This document shows positions 47,263-58,125 of a stretch of 64,000 nucleotides of DNA, piece after piece. Every line of letters begins with the position of its first letter. The stretch's first letter is position 1. Below the pieces are notes generated by a model. That model was not told where the DNA came from. It was given only the letters and a program-made list of their open reading frames with translations, and searched no databases. The stretch spans positions 10,267,455 through 10,331,454 of the forward strand of contig NW_020653200.1 of the NCBI RefSeq assembly GCF_003589595.1, in the 5' to 3' direction. The DNA comes from Hyposmocoma kahamanoa (lineage: Eukaryota; Arthropoda; Insecta; Lepidoptera; Cosmopterigidae). The translations under genes were made by a program, and so were the position numbers.

Positions 47263-47477
47263 TAATAATAATAATAATAATAACGCATACACTCAACATA
47301 GCCCCGCACTAGGAAACCCTGTGTCACGGGCGCCATGGACACACACATAGACAACCACAAATTACACCCAAACTCACGAGAGAAATAAATGTGCATATGC
47401 AATTATTTCTCCTGACCCGGGTATCGAGCCTGGGACATCTACGTGGCATTGGTAACTGTTCGATCACGGAGGCAGTT
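47263..47477 (-). repeat. tRNA-derived SINE, family 1, copy 2
   Basis: Minus strand: tgcctccgtgatcgaacagt head, caggctcgatacccgggtca B box region, tgtaatttgtggttgtctat body, (ATT)n tail at 47263-47283. Better preserved B box than the 9.3 kb copy. Confidence 0.78.
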
Positions 47478-48101
47478 AAAGGCAGAGAAGCTATCAGCGC
47501 AAATGTGTTGTTGATTTTTTTTTTACAATATTTGTCTTAAATTATGTATTAATGTACATAAATATTATATATTTTGATGTTATTGCCATGTATGAAGATA
47601 TTAATAATAATATTAAAGGGGCATATATGATTACTATATACATATAAACAAATTTGGCTAATTTTGAATCACTAATTTTAATCTTCTATTTGCATTTCAA
47701 GGGGTTCCACCACTTTTGCGCCGATAGCCTCAGATAATCTTACGAGCTTGGACTACGAAAGGGACTATCAAAGGTTTAGGTAACATAACATAATGATAAA
47801 ATAAATTCCATATTATGTTTCTAAGAGACTAGAACCTAAGCTTGTATTTATTACTCTCACTACGGACAATTTAAGCTAAGTATTTTTTTTATATAATACC
47901 AAGTGACGGGGCTAATCAATTTGTAAACAAATTACAGGGAACAAGTACGTGGCATAACGAGGAAGCAAGAGTGTGAAACACTAAGCAGTCCTAATTGTAA
48001 AGAGTTCAAACAAAAGTAAGTTTATTGTTTATTTGGTACCTAACTCATAAGCACTGCAAAGAAGTTGGTGATCACCAATTTAATAGCCTTGCCAATGTTG
48101 A

Positions 48102-48270
48102 AGTCAAATAATCTTTATTTCATAGATAAGCAAATTACACTTGAAATCGTTATATTGATTAAAGTCTATTGCTCATTTGTATACGAAGAATGAGTATGAA
48201 ACTCTAGGGGTTGCTCTTTGTAAATATCATTTGTACACATTTATCATTTAGAATATTTTTATTTCCAACT
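48102..48270. repeat. Interspersed repeat fragment, copy 2 (partner of 3693-3860)
   Basis: agtcaaataatctttatttc, then cacttgaaatcgttatattg and gaaactctaggggttgctct, the same order as in copy 1. Confidence 0.5.
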
Positions 48271-51200
48271 ACTAAAATTGAACATGAATTTTTGTCCTCC
48301 AAGTACGCAGAAACCTTTTTTTAATAAGTTTTTGTTCTACAAGTTTTAATTCTCGGCACAAAATTTTGGTATCAACCGGATTCTCTTTATAGAAGCGTGA
48401 TACATAATTTTAAGAGGCAATCCCTTAAATTTGTGACTTTGTGAAGACGACTGATAAAAACAGTTACTTTATTTTTATACCTCATATTAATGTGTCACTG
48501 TTTTTCATTATAAAATACTGTTCTTCTTAACATAAATTACATTTACATAGATTTCATAAATATACTGCCACGGTATTGAAAATAATATTTATTTTCTTTA
48601 ACTCATCTCTCAAAGACACTGGATAGTCAAATCTCCAGACTTGCTCCAGACACGAAGTTTTTCTGCGTGACAAACAGGCAGTACAGTGACTTTCTCGTGC
48701 TTTCACATTGGTTGACAGTGATTACAAACTTGTAAAAGCTCAAAATCGAGAGCATTTTAGACTTGAAAAGCGCAAGGATGTCGTGGCCAATCGTATCATT
48801 ATCCACTTAATTGTAAAAGAGATCTCTGTCCATCAGGAAGGTGTACAGATTCATTTGTACAATTTGCATTTTTTTGCACTTACCTATTTAAAACCATAGA
48901 AGGCAATATTTCCCTATATATGACATCAATAAGTATATAAAAAATATCAAAAACACTTTACGATTGTTCTATTTCAATAGACTACAAGGCGAGGCGTGCA
49001 AATTTCAAAAAATAAGCTTTCTCTCAAGGTTTTTATTTTCTTTCTGGAACGTCCACGTTTCAGTCGCAAAATTCATTGTAGCCACAAGCGGCGCCCTCTA
49101 GTAGAACATCCTTGCACTTTTATGCCCTATGACCACGATGCAGTTACAGCAACGTTCTGATTCAACTGCATTAATGTAGATGGCCGGAGAGGAAGACGTG
49201 TACAAAGTACATTGAAACCACAATAAGGGAAACTTTCATCTCTACATGTAAATTTTTTTCAAACAGAAATTAAAATACGTATTATTTATGATTCACTGCA
49301 ATTACTGCACTGTGAATTTGTGTTTTATTGTCTTATGATAATATCACGTACTTTATTGTCTAATTCAGACATACATCCTAAATGTAAAGCTTTAATTTGA
49401 CCAAATATTACAAGGTTTTGTTGTTATTTAACAGTAATAGTTTAACAAATAGTTTTTCTACGAAACCCGAGTAGTATTAGATAAATAATAATTTTTATTA
49501 TCATAAAATAAATATGTTGATAGTAACACAAGTAGATACTGTAATTAAAGAAATTTATTTGAAAAGCGATGCCATTTTTTTATACTGTTTTTAATGCTTA
49601 TTTAATTACTAATATCATACTCCTGCCAGAATAAACCATGTGTTCTCTTAACTATTCTAGGTACATCAAGACACTTGACGAAACAAAAAAAACGACGCTT
49701 ACAACAAAATAAAAAAGAGAAAACACGCTAGCTTTATCAAGTAACATCCTCATATTTTAGTTATAGTACTGTCTAAATTACACTAAAATTAATGGTTGTT
49801 AAAGTGAAAATTAGCACCTACATTTTAAAAACAAACACAAAAAAGTTACAGTAATATTACCGCCTCTTTACGCAATGCAAGTACTACCTGAAGATGTGAA
49901 TTTTTTTTTGTTCGTACGGAATGATTGGAACTATATTGTAGGAAAATCGTTTTACTTTTTCCTATATTTTGAGAAAAAATAAAATTTCTCCATAGAAAAA
50001 TAACTAAACTATAATTTTTATTCTGAAACGATCAACTTTTCAAAAAAATATTTATTAAATATAGGAATTAAAATCACGAATGTTTTGAAAAAAGAAATTT
50101 GCTCTGTATTCCTCGAATTATTCCACGAATTATCAATTTGTGCTTGACCGTAACCTAGGCATAAAAACACTTAACTAAAAATATCAATGCTCTCAACAGA
50201 GTTTGCAAGCAAACGTTTGGGTGTAATATGTTTTCTTATTTCAGGGTAACTAATCATAACACCCTCAAACATCATGTGCAAAATCCGCTTAAGTTCATGT
50301 AAAATTAGAGGGTTTATTTTTTTATTGAAAACTATTAAAAACGGTTCCATTAAAAGCGAGATTTGAGGTGGAGAAACTTGGTAGGCGATGGCTATACCTA
50401 CCTAAAGCTGCAACCAGATATTTTTCTCTGAGCCACTTTCTGCGCCAACAAAGTAGTTTTGTTACTCTATTCACAAGTAGTAGCCCGACGCTGCAGTAAT
50501 TTTAGTTCCATGATAATTTCATACATCAACATTTGGATCAATTCGTATACATTTGTATTTAATTATCTATTGCTTATGCTTTTAATAATGATAATATTTC
50601 TGCAAATGTGTAGATCATACGATCAAATTCGCTGTAACTATGTGTAATATACAATAATCGCATTCATGTTTTCAAAATGTCTGTCACTGAGCTTTTTTCA
50701 ACAACATTTCAACTTAGTATTTTAAGGTCGATAGTATATTTTTATATATTTTAGTTTTGTATTTCAAAATAATTTTTGTTTTGATTTTTCTTTCTTTGTA
50801 ATTTTTAAATTTGCTTTTTTTCGTTTATAAATCACAAAATTTATACTTTCTTTTTTCTGAATGCTGTGTAAAGTTGTCATTGGAATGCAGTTTTATTAAT
50901 ATTTTTCCTTTGTATTTATTTCAAATAGTGTTATCTGTAATCTGTACCATTATAATAAAAATAAAAATAAATAGTAATTCGAAAAGGATAAACGTTGCTT
51001 ATAACTAGTGGCCCATTTTCTGTAATGAGTACAATGATCCAGTGAACTAACAGGGTATAGAGACAAAATTACTAATTTTGTACTATCAATATTTTGATAT
51101 TAAATGGAAACAACACTGGAAAACGTTAATGCTATCTGTTAATTTGTTCCACGTACTTAATTCTCAACCCCAAAATAAATATAATAAAAAAAGGTGATTT

Positions 51201-52890
51201 GCAATGCAATTTACATGTTAACATAGGCGCTCTGGTTGTAAGGAATTTTTATCTTCTATTGCACGTTCTTAGTACACAATAAATTTTCATTATGAAAGTC
51301 CCACGCCTCTAAGTTGTGGGTGCGCCCATTACAATGGATTGCAGGGGTCGAAGTACAGAATTTACTATAAACCAAAATAAATAAAAGAAAACACAATAAG
51401 TCTTCGCATTTACGAATACAATTACATTTACATCGTCTTTTTATTTGTGTATTTTAGGATTACAGAAAGGAAATGATACAATCGTTTGTGAATTATTTTC
51501 TCGTTATAGGTATGTATACAAGTATCATACATATTAAAATAAATTCATATTACGTGTGATGTTAAGAATATAGTGATTACATTAATGTAGGTATACCCTA
51601 GATAAATCTGTGAAATCAGAAGATCAGAATCTCAGAAAATCAGAAGTTACTTCACTACAAAAACCGGTATACAAATACATAACCTATAAATTGATGGGGT
51701 TGGAAAAATACAAGTAGATATAATAAATAAAGCTCTGAACTATCCAATTAAACGCCGCAATATAAAAACGTACCTATTCGCATATCGAACTACACAACTG
51801 TTCCTTCCTCAACATTCGATCGATAAAAGTACGACTGCTACCTAGCCACACCATACTCCAATGATAAGTACGACTTTTCAATGTTTTTTAAACCTATTAC
51901 GTTTCTAATTGGTGGATTAATTTCCCATTTGGAAACTTTTAAAAGTGCACCCGGCGAAAAAAATAAACAAAAACCTATCTACTTGTAAAGGTATTTTTTT
52001 CAATTTTGGGCAATGTTTTTTTGATCCCGGTATTAAATGTGTACCATACCTTCATTAATTAAGTTTGTTTTATTGTTTTGAAACTATTTGAATTTACAAT
52101 TTCACTCACTTAAACTTCACTTTTACAAGAGTCATGAACTTTAAGGTCATAAATAATTTTTCCTTTTTATTGTAAAGTTTGTGTTTTTTCCAGTCTCTGG
52201 TACACAATCACTTCGTGAGTAGGCACCGCTTACTATCGCGATACAGAAAAGACTTAACGTATTCTCTGGTCTACCCTTCTTCGATCCTCCGCTACGGTCT
52301 GCGGCGTTAGAAATAGGAGTTTATGTATTTAAACTCTATTCATGGGTTTATAGAAGCTATTATCTGTTGTCGAGGCCAACGCGGTATCTGCCATGCGCAG
52401 TGCAGTTGTCAAAATGAAATTCAGAATCGATGCACATCGTCCAGTATACGCAGAACCACGCCACCCATCGCTAGAGACGGGTACAACAAAACAATATTAT
52501 GATACGCGCTACAAAGACTAGCATAACAGGTACTACGGACTTGTGAAAAATAATGATCGAGTAATTGTTACTGGCACTATTGGTTAACAGCTATATTACT
52601 AGTAAATAGGTATTAAGTGGTATTTAAAATCGATTCATATTTGCGTTGAAGATGTACGTATAACGATCGCATCACAATGGCATCAGAACACGCAGTTGCA
52701 CCTTAAATGTTGTACCACGTCAATGTCGTAGTTTTCGTACTGATAAAACGACGATCCGAATTCGAGCCCTTAGGTTTTTCTACTAAACTATACTAAAATT
52801 ATTCTTGTACCTGTTTTAAAAATTTCTACATTCTCTTTAATATAAATCTAACAATATTGTTGGGTATTTAATAATTGAATCTGACAATAT

Positions 52891-52961
52891 GCGTATTTTC
52901 TACGCTATTTCAACGTCAGTAACTACATAATTACTGTCGTTGAAATAACTTCTGAATACGC
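52891..52961. ncRNA. Pre-miRNA-like hairpin (candidate only)
   Basis: Arms 52906-52922 and 52931-52947 (tatttcaacg(t/a)cagtaa) pair over 17 bp with one mismatch around an 8-nt loop. Beyond an internal bulge, gcgtatt (52891) pairs with aatacgc (ending 52961), giving a fold of about 71 nt. Size and shape fit an insect pre-miRNA, but a dead MITE could look the same. Confidence 0.25.
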
Positions 52962-53751
52962 AAAAATAGTAATTACTTAAGGACTGTTTTTCATATACAG
53001 AAGCTTAATTTATCTGGTTTTTATGCCCTCACTCTATGGCATTCATAACTCAATCCATTTGCAAGTTTTCTATAATGATAGTACAAAACCCTCGTGAGCG
53101 TTCATTAAACCTGTTCTGATGTGACAGGTAGTGGTTAATTTTATTTCTATATAGTGATTTTAATTGGTTTTTACAGGATAACTTTCAAAGGAACGACTCG
53201 ATGCTTAGAATGGGGTACCTAGGATACCCCACTGTGGTACCTATACCACAACGGTTACCTATAACAACGCAGCGCATCGCCTTTTAATACTTCATATTGA
53301 ATATAATATAGTCATGCGCGAATGTCGACCTGTGATTTTGGTTGTAATAATCAAGCGCATGCTACGTTCTCTACCTATGAATATGGCGAGGTTACCGGAT
53401 ATTCCATGGGGTTTTAAAGCCTAATGGTTACTTGTAATTTGATACAAACTGGTTTAGTATAAAAAACTTAATCTTTCAAAATTTAAATTCAAGTTTAACA
53501 TTATTCAAAATGGCCGCGGTTGCGCCATCTATATTCCAACTACAATAATTTTGTATTCAGATAAAAAGCCAGCATCAAGTGGGTTTAAAATGACTACATA
53601 GGAATTTTGAGCGCGGGTGTGAAAGACTCACGTAGTCAGCTCACGCTGGTCAACGGTCTTATCCAAAGAAAAGAAAGATCCAAATAAGAATAAAATTAAT
53701 CCATTAATATGGCATTAATGGACCGGGAGAAATATTTGTATAGCGTATAAT

Positions 53752-53862
53752 TTTATTTGTCTCGTGAATTTAAGTGTAATTTGTGGTTGTCTATTGGTGT
53801 GTCCATGGCAACCGCGACACAGGGTTTCCCTAATGCGGGGCTATAAAAAAAATATTAGCAAG
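53752..53862 (+). repeat. tRNA-derived SINE, family 1, 3' part only
   Basis: Plus strand carries the body blocks gtctcgtgaatttaagtgt, aatttgtggttgtctattgg and gcgacacagggtttcccta, without the tRNA head. Confidence 0.65.
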
Positions 53863-53959
53863 ACTTTATAGATGCTATCTTTATAAATATCTAAAATATA
53901 TGCCTTCACTATGTATCATACGAGTAATACTGAGATAGTACAGAGTACTAAAACTTAAA

Positions 53960-54176
53960 AGTCATTCATCCCCTAGTGTGCCACCCTTAGAGGTGGAATA
54001 TTTTCTTGAAATTAAAATGGGACCACTACTGAGGTATTTTCTTTTTCAACAAAAAAAGAATCAACATAATCGGTTCAAAATTTAAAGTTTAAAAGTTTTC
54101 GCGTAACATACGTACAAAAAAAATAACACACAGTCGAATTGAGAATCTCCTTCTTTTTTTGAAGTCGGTTAAAAAA
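53960..54176. repeat. Repeat with CCGACTTCAAA-type end, copy 2 (right part)
   Basis: Contains gccacccttagaggtggaat and ends ctttttttgaagtcggtta, matching 20205-20402. Confidence 0.55.
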
Positions 54177-54290
54177 GATAGATATTTTCCATTAACCTGA
54201 AACGACGGCATTAGTGATAATACATTTTTATTCTGCAGCGTATGGAAATTCCCGCTTATTTTACTTCAATACAAAAGGTGGAACCCATAC

Positions 54291-54956
54291 TATAAGGATT
54301 ATACGCAGCGTAGGAGCTGATAAAGTTATTGTGCTACTTTTTTTCATTAAAAATATGATAGATAAAAAAATAAAATATATATAATTATATATAAAAAATA
54401 TATATAAAAAAATAAAATATAGANNNNNNNNNNNNNNNNNNNNNNNNNNNNNNNNNNNNNNNNNNNNNNNNNNNNNNNNNNNNNNNNNNNNNNNNNNNNN
54501 NNNNNNNNNNNNNNNNNNNNNNNNNNNNNNNNNNNNNNNNNNNNNNNNNNNNNNNNNNNNNNNNNNNNNNNNNNNNNNNNNNNNNNNNNNNNNNNNNNNN
54601 NNNNNNNNNNNNNNNNNNNNNNNNNNNNNNNNNNNNNNNNNNNNNNNNNNNNNNNNNNNNNNNNNNNNNNNNNNNNNNNNNNNNNNNNNNNNNNNNNNNN
54701 NNNNNNNNNNNNNNNNNNNNNNNNNNNNNNNNNNNNNNNNNNNNNNNNNNNNNNNNNNNNNNNNNNNNNNNNNNNNNNNNNNNNNNNNNNNNNNNNNNNN
54801 NNNNNNNNNNNNNNNNNNNNNNNTCTATATTTTATTTTTTTATATATATTTTTTATATATAATTATATATATTTTATTTTTTTATCTATCATATTTTTAA
54901 TGAAAAAAAGTAGCACAATAACTTTATCAGCTCCTACGCTGCGTATAATCCTTATA
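54291..54956. repeat. 133-bp perfect inverted repeat flanking a 400-N gap
   Basis: 54291-54423 and 54824-54956 are exact reverse complements by eye, including non-AT parts such as acgcagcgtaggagctgata. Only Ns (54424-54823) separate them. Either a true palindrome that stopped the assembly or the same contig end joined twice in opposite directions. Confidence 0.9.
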
Positions 54957-55384
54957 TTTAATTAAATTAAATTAATTATTATATTTAATTAAATTAATTT
55001 TAATAAATTAAAATAACAAAAAAGGAAAGTGGGTATTTGTTTAATTAAAAATAGCCCTGTATTATCTGGTCCGTAAATTTACTCAAAGACGGGTAAACTG
55101 TAAAGTCATTCTGAAACACTTAATGAAGCTTCAAGGGCGTGACTTGCAATATCGAAAAGTATTCGATGATTGATAAGTAAGTAATGTATTATGAAGTTTG
55201 TAGTACATATAGCGATATTTCATTAACCAGAGAAATTTACCACGTGGTTAGTCTTCATCATGTAAAAAAAATTGTCTACAGTGACTTTTCAGACTATATG
55301 GTAAATAGGTGAAGAAAAAAATTGCAAATTCTATTAAAAATTATCTGAAAAAAGTTTTTGTATCTATGTTTTTTTACATATATC

Positions 55385-55520
55385 TAATATCAAGTGATAC
55401 GACGAACAAGGTTGTTCGGGTCAGAACCTTATATCGCAATGATCTGAGGAGCACGACCACTGCGCCTGTCACCCTGAGAAATAAGTTCATAAGCCCCATG
55501 TGTCTGTAATTTCATCACCA
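55385..55520 (+). repeat. Lepidopteran interspersed repeat, family 3, copy 3
   Basis: aagtgatacgacgaacaagg, atcgcaatgatctgagga, cgcctgtcaccctgagaaat, then ccccatgtgtctgtaatttc. Same block order as 23050-23225. Confidence 0.6.
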
Positions 55521-57660
55521 CGTTTAGCCTGCAAAACCAGAACGCAGTAATGGTCATGATACTGCTTGGTGGCAGAAATAAGTGAGGTGGTAGTACTTTC
55601 CTGGACGAACTCTTTCACAAGGAACTCTCTACTACTAAAATATCCAAACAATAATAAATATTTATAGGAAAATTATATATAGAGTAAGGAATCTCTGTCC
55701 ACATAATTAGGCAGAACGAGAATTCTTAATTTGGATAAAAGAACTGAGAACAAAGGAACTAAACTCTGAGATGAAATCGGAAGTCCAAAAATGTAAGCAA
55801 AGGTGTTACCATAACAAAAAAAGATTTTAAGAATAGTGGTAAACGTGTAAAGGTCTACAAAATAATGCAAGACGTTATGTTTTATATTGTTCTGAAATTG
55901 TGTAAGTGTATGTACAAGCAAAATATAAATCCAATAATCATTTTTATTTAAACACTCTATAAATAGAGAAGCTCACATAACGTATTCTAGAGGAAATATG
56001 TTTTTTGCTATTAGCAATGTTTCAGGTGCACACAACCTTTGGCTACCTTTTTTATTCGGTATATAAACACTATAATATGTTGTTACATTTATATTTTATT
56101 GTAAATAAATTATTTTTAAAGAATAATAAAATAAAAAGAATAAATTAATTGAATATTAAACAGTGATCATTATAATAAAAAATAAAAAATCAGTTTTTGA
56201 TCAATAGGAATGGATAACGTCATGTCGGCGGTTTGCCTGTATTCCAGATTAAGCTGCATCGTCGCAATTTTGTTCATTCGATTTCTGGCGCTTGTTGTTA
56301 TCGAATGTGCTCCTTGCTTTATATGCGTCGTGTTGTAGCATGCTTTTTGCACTTCCATATAATAGTTTTTGAACAATAGCTAAGAAAACTGATTGCCTTT
56401 TATTTATACATAATTGCACCCTATATTTGCTTGAGTAAAAACTTAAGTCAATGACATGTTATCGAAAACAAAACAAGGCATATAAATATATAAATAACGC
56501 ACACACTCCTCCACACTACTCCACAGCTCCGCACTAGGAAAATCCTGTGTCGCGGTACCATGGACACACGCATAGTACACCATCGCATTAATGTTATACA
56601 AATGTTTCTCCCTCTTTCTCTGTGCGTGGCAGACGTGCATGGTAACCGTTCCACTGAGGCATTATAGAGTTTATGTTTCTGATAAAAAAAACCTGTGATA
56701 TAGGGTAACTTTCCATGGGCAGTGGCCCTTCTCATTTCGTCATTATTTCTCAATAGAACTGTATTTCATGACACAAAATGATTTTAAAAGTTTTGTAAGT
56801 TGTTTAACAAAAGGATATTTTTTCATTATATTTATCACTCGTAATATGAAGAGTAGAACCGGATATAGGTCTAGGATTTATGAGATGTCACTTTGACAGT
56901 GACAGTTGTTTGTTTACATTTTTGGACCTCGATATCATCTCAGAGTTTAAACAAATTAGATGTTTGTACATACTCAAAAGGACGGTGGTAATGTTATTTC
57001 TATTTATAAAACGTGAAAATCACCTTGAATACGTCACGTGACACACAACATTGTCATTACAGGCAAACCTTTTAGAAACCTAGGAAGCTTAATATTTGCA
57101 CGGAGATTATAGATACGGAGAGATAAGGAAAATAAAAATACATATAGATACGAGGACATAGCAACATTCGCACATAGAGCGGGGACGCTATGACGCACCT
57201 AATTCGGTTTCCCCGTAGGGATAACAGATATGGGTATACAATCCCGCATTCAGTGTTGGAAGATCATGAGATTTAGAATACATAAAACAATGAAGTCTAG
57301 AACATGATCAGAAAACTTAGGTATAAATCACAAGCGTAGAAATGATGAATCATATATAAAATAGCGTAATTAAATCATTTGGTGTCTACCAGCATTAGGT
57401 TTTCAATGTCTTTTGCGAAATTGACGTTGACAACTTTTTGCGACTTTGTCACGAGTTGAGCTTTGCTGTGCATTATCTTTGAACAGGACTTAACATAATT
57501 TGCGTTAGAAGTTGCCCCGACTCGCACATTACTTGTAAAAAAATTTCAAAGATTCCCGTCCAAGATTAAAATGTCCTATTGTATATTTTAATTTTGAAGG
57601 AAAATGTATAGGATCGACAACTACAAATCTTTCCAGTAGGAACACACAGAATAAAAGTTT
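55521..57660. other. No supportable gene; one SINE
   Basis: Apart from the SINE at 56480-56668, the sequence is AT-rich. The minus ORF at 55673-55921 shows no recognisable domain. Confidence 0.5.
56480..56668 (-). repeat. tRNA-derived SINE, family 1, degraded copy
   Basis: Blocks in the same order as the 47.3 kb copy: agctccgcactaggaaaatc, ctgtgtcgcggtaccatgga, cacacgcatagtacacc, and the head ggtaaccgttccactgagg. The B box is lost. Confidence 0.6.
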
Positions 57661-57774
57661 TAGTGTCGTTTTAAAAACTTTATTACACTAATTCTCACAC
57701 ATCACGTACAATTGTTATTTATATTTACATAACATAAAATAGTACAATAATGACAACGAATACTATTAAATATT

Positions 57775-58098
57775 TTATTGCCCCTTTTGCATGAATCCGA
57801 CCGTTATTTGGTTCAGAAGTTTGTTGTGATTTGCTCTATTATTTTGGTCGGTTGTTGATGCAGAAGCAGATGGTAGGGGATGCGCAGGACAGGCATCGGT
57901 TCGGCGAGTACCACGTGGTCGTCTCACTCCCTGGCTCACCCTCCCCGCCGGCGACTGAATCACGTAAGTGCCATTGAACCACGCCCCTCCCAATATTAAC
58001 ATTGCGTTGTTACAGCTATTACAACAAGCCCGCGGCGCGCAGCCGCCGACACCCGCCGGTGCCTGCCCTGCGACGACAGATCCTACCTGTCCATGTTA
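57775..58098 (-). CDS. Candidate minus-strand terminal exon (conflicts with plus-strand reading)
   Basis: About 107 codons stay open after a TAA near 58099, including GCAPRACCNSCNNAMLILGG and AWFNGTYVIQSPAGRVSQGV, and end VGFMQKGQ with TAA at 57777-57775. An AATAAA-type signal lies about 100 nt downstream (near 57680), as expected for a last exon. A possible acceptor (gtcgtcgcag) sits near 58070. The first methionine is at 58002. I recognise no family. Third-position GC is raised only in the upstream half. The plus-strand reading of the same bases is at least as good, so at most one is right. Confidence 0.22.
57864..57963 (+). CDS. Candidate plus-strand exon, 100 nt
   Basis: A T-rich tract ending ttgatgcag precedes an open frame (KQMVGDAQDRHRFGEYHVVV, then SLPGSPSPPATES) with very G/C-rich third positions. 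It ends at a consensus donor C/GTAAGT at 57963. One base is left over, which fits the next candidate exon after a 52-bp intron that has a TTAAC branch-like site. I do not recognise the protein. It overlaps the minus-strand candidate at 57775-58098. Confidence 0.3.
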
Positions 58099-58125
58099 AC
58101 TTTGGTGTTTATTATCACAGCTTAA
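58016..58125 (+). CDS. Candidate plus-strand terminal exon
   Basis: After the acceptor gttgttacag at 58015, phase 1 is open: ITTSPRRAAADTRRCLPCDD, then RSYLSMLTLVFIITA and a TAA at 58123-58125. Third positions are mostly G/C in the first two thirds. The hydrophobic end could be a short membrane segment. No polyadenylation signal is obvious directly after it. Function unknown. Confidence 0.25.

Larger units (their letters stand above)
47478..53750. other. About 6.3 kb without supportable genes
   Basis: Includes an interspersed-repeat fragment (48102-48270, partner of 3693-3860), a pre-miRNA-like hairpin (52891-52961) and two adjacent small palindromes (53212-53249). ORFs at 48708, 50459 and 50811 are AT-rich chance ORFs. 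Nothing else recognised. Confidence 0.5.
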
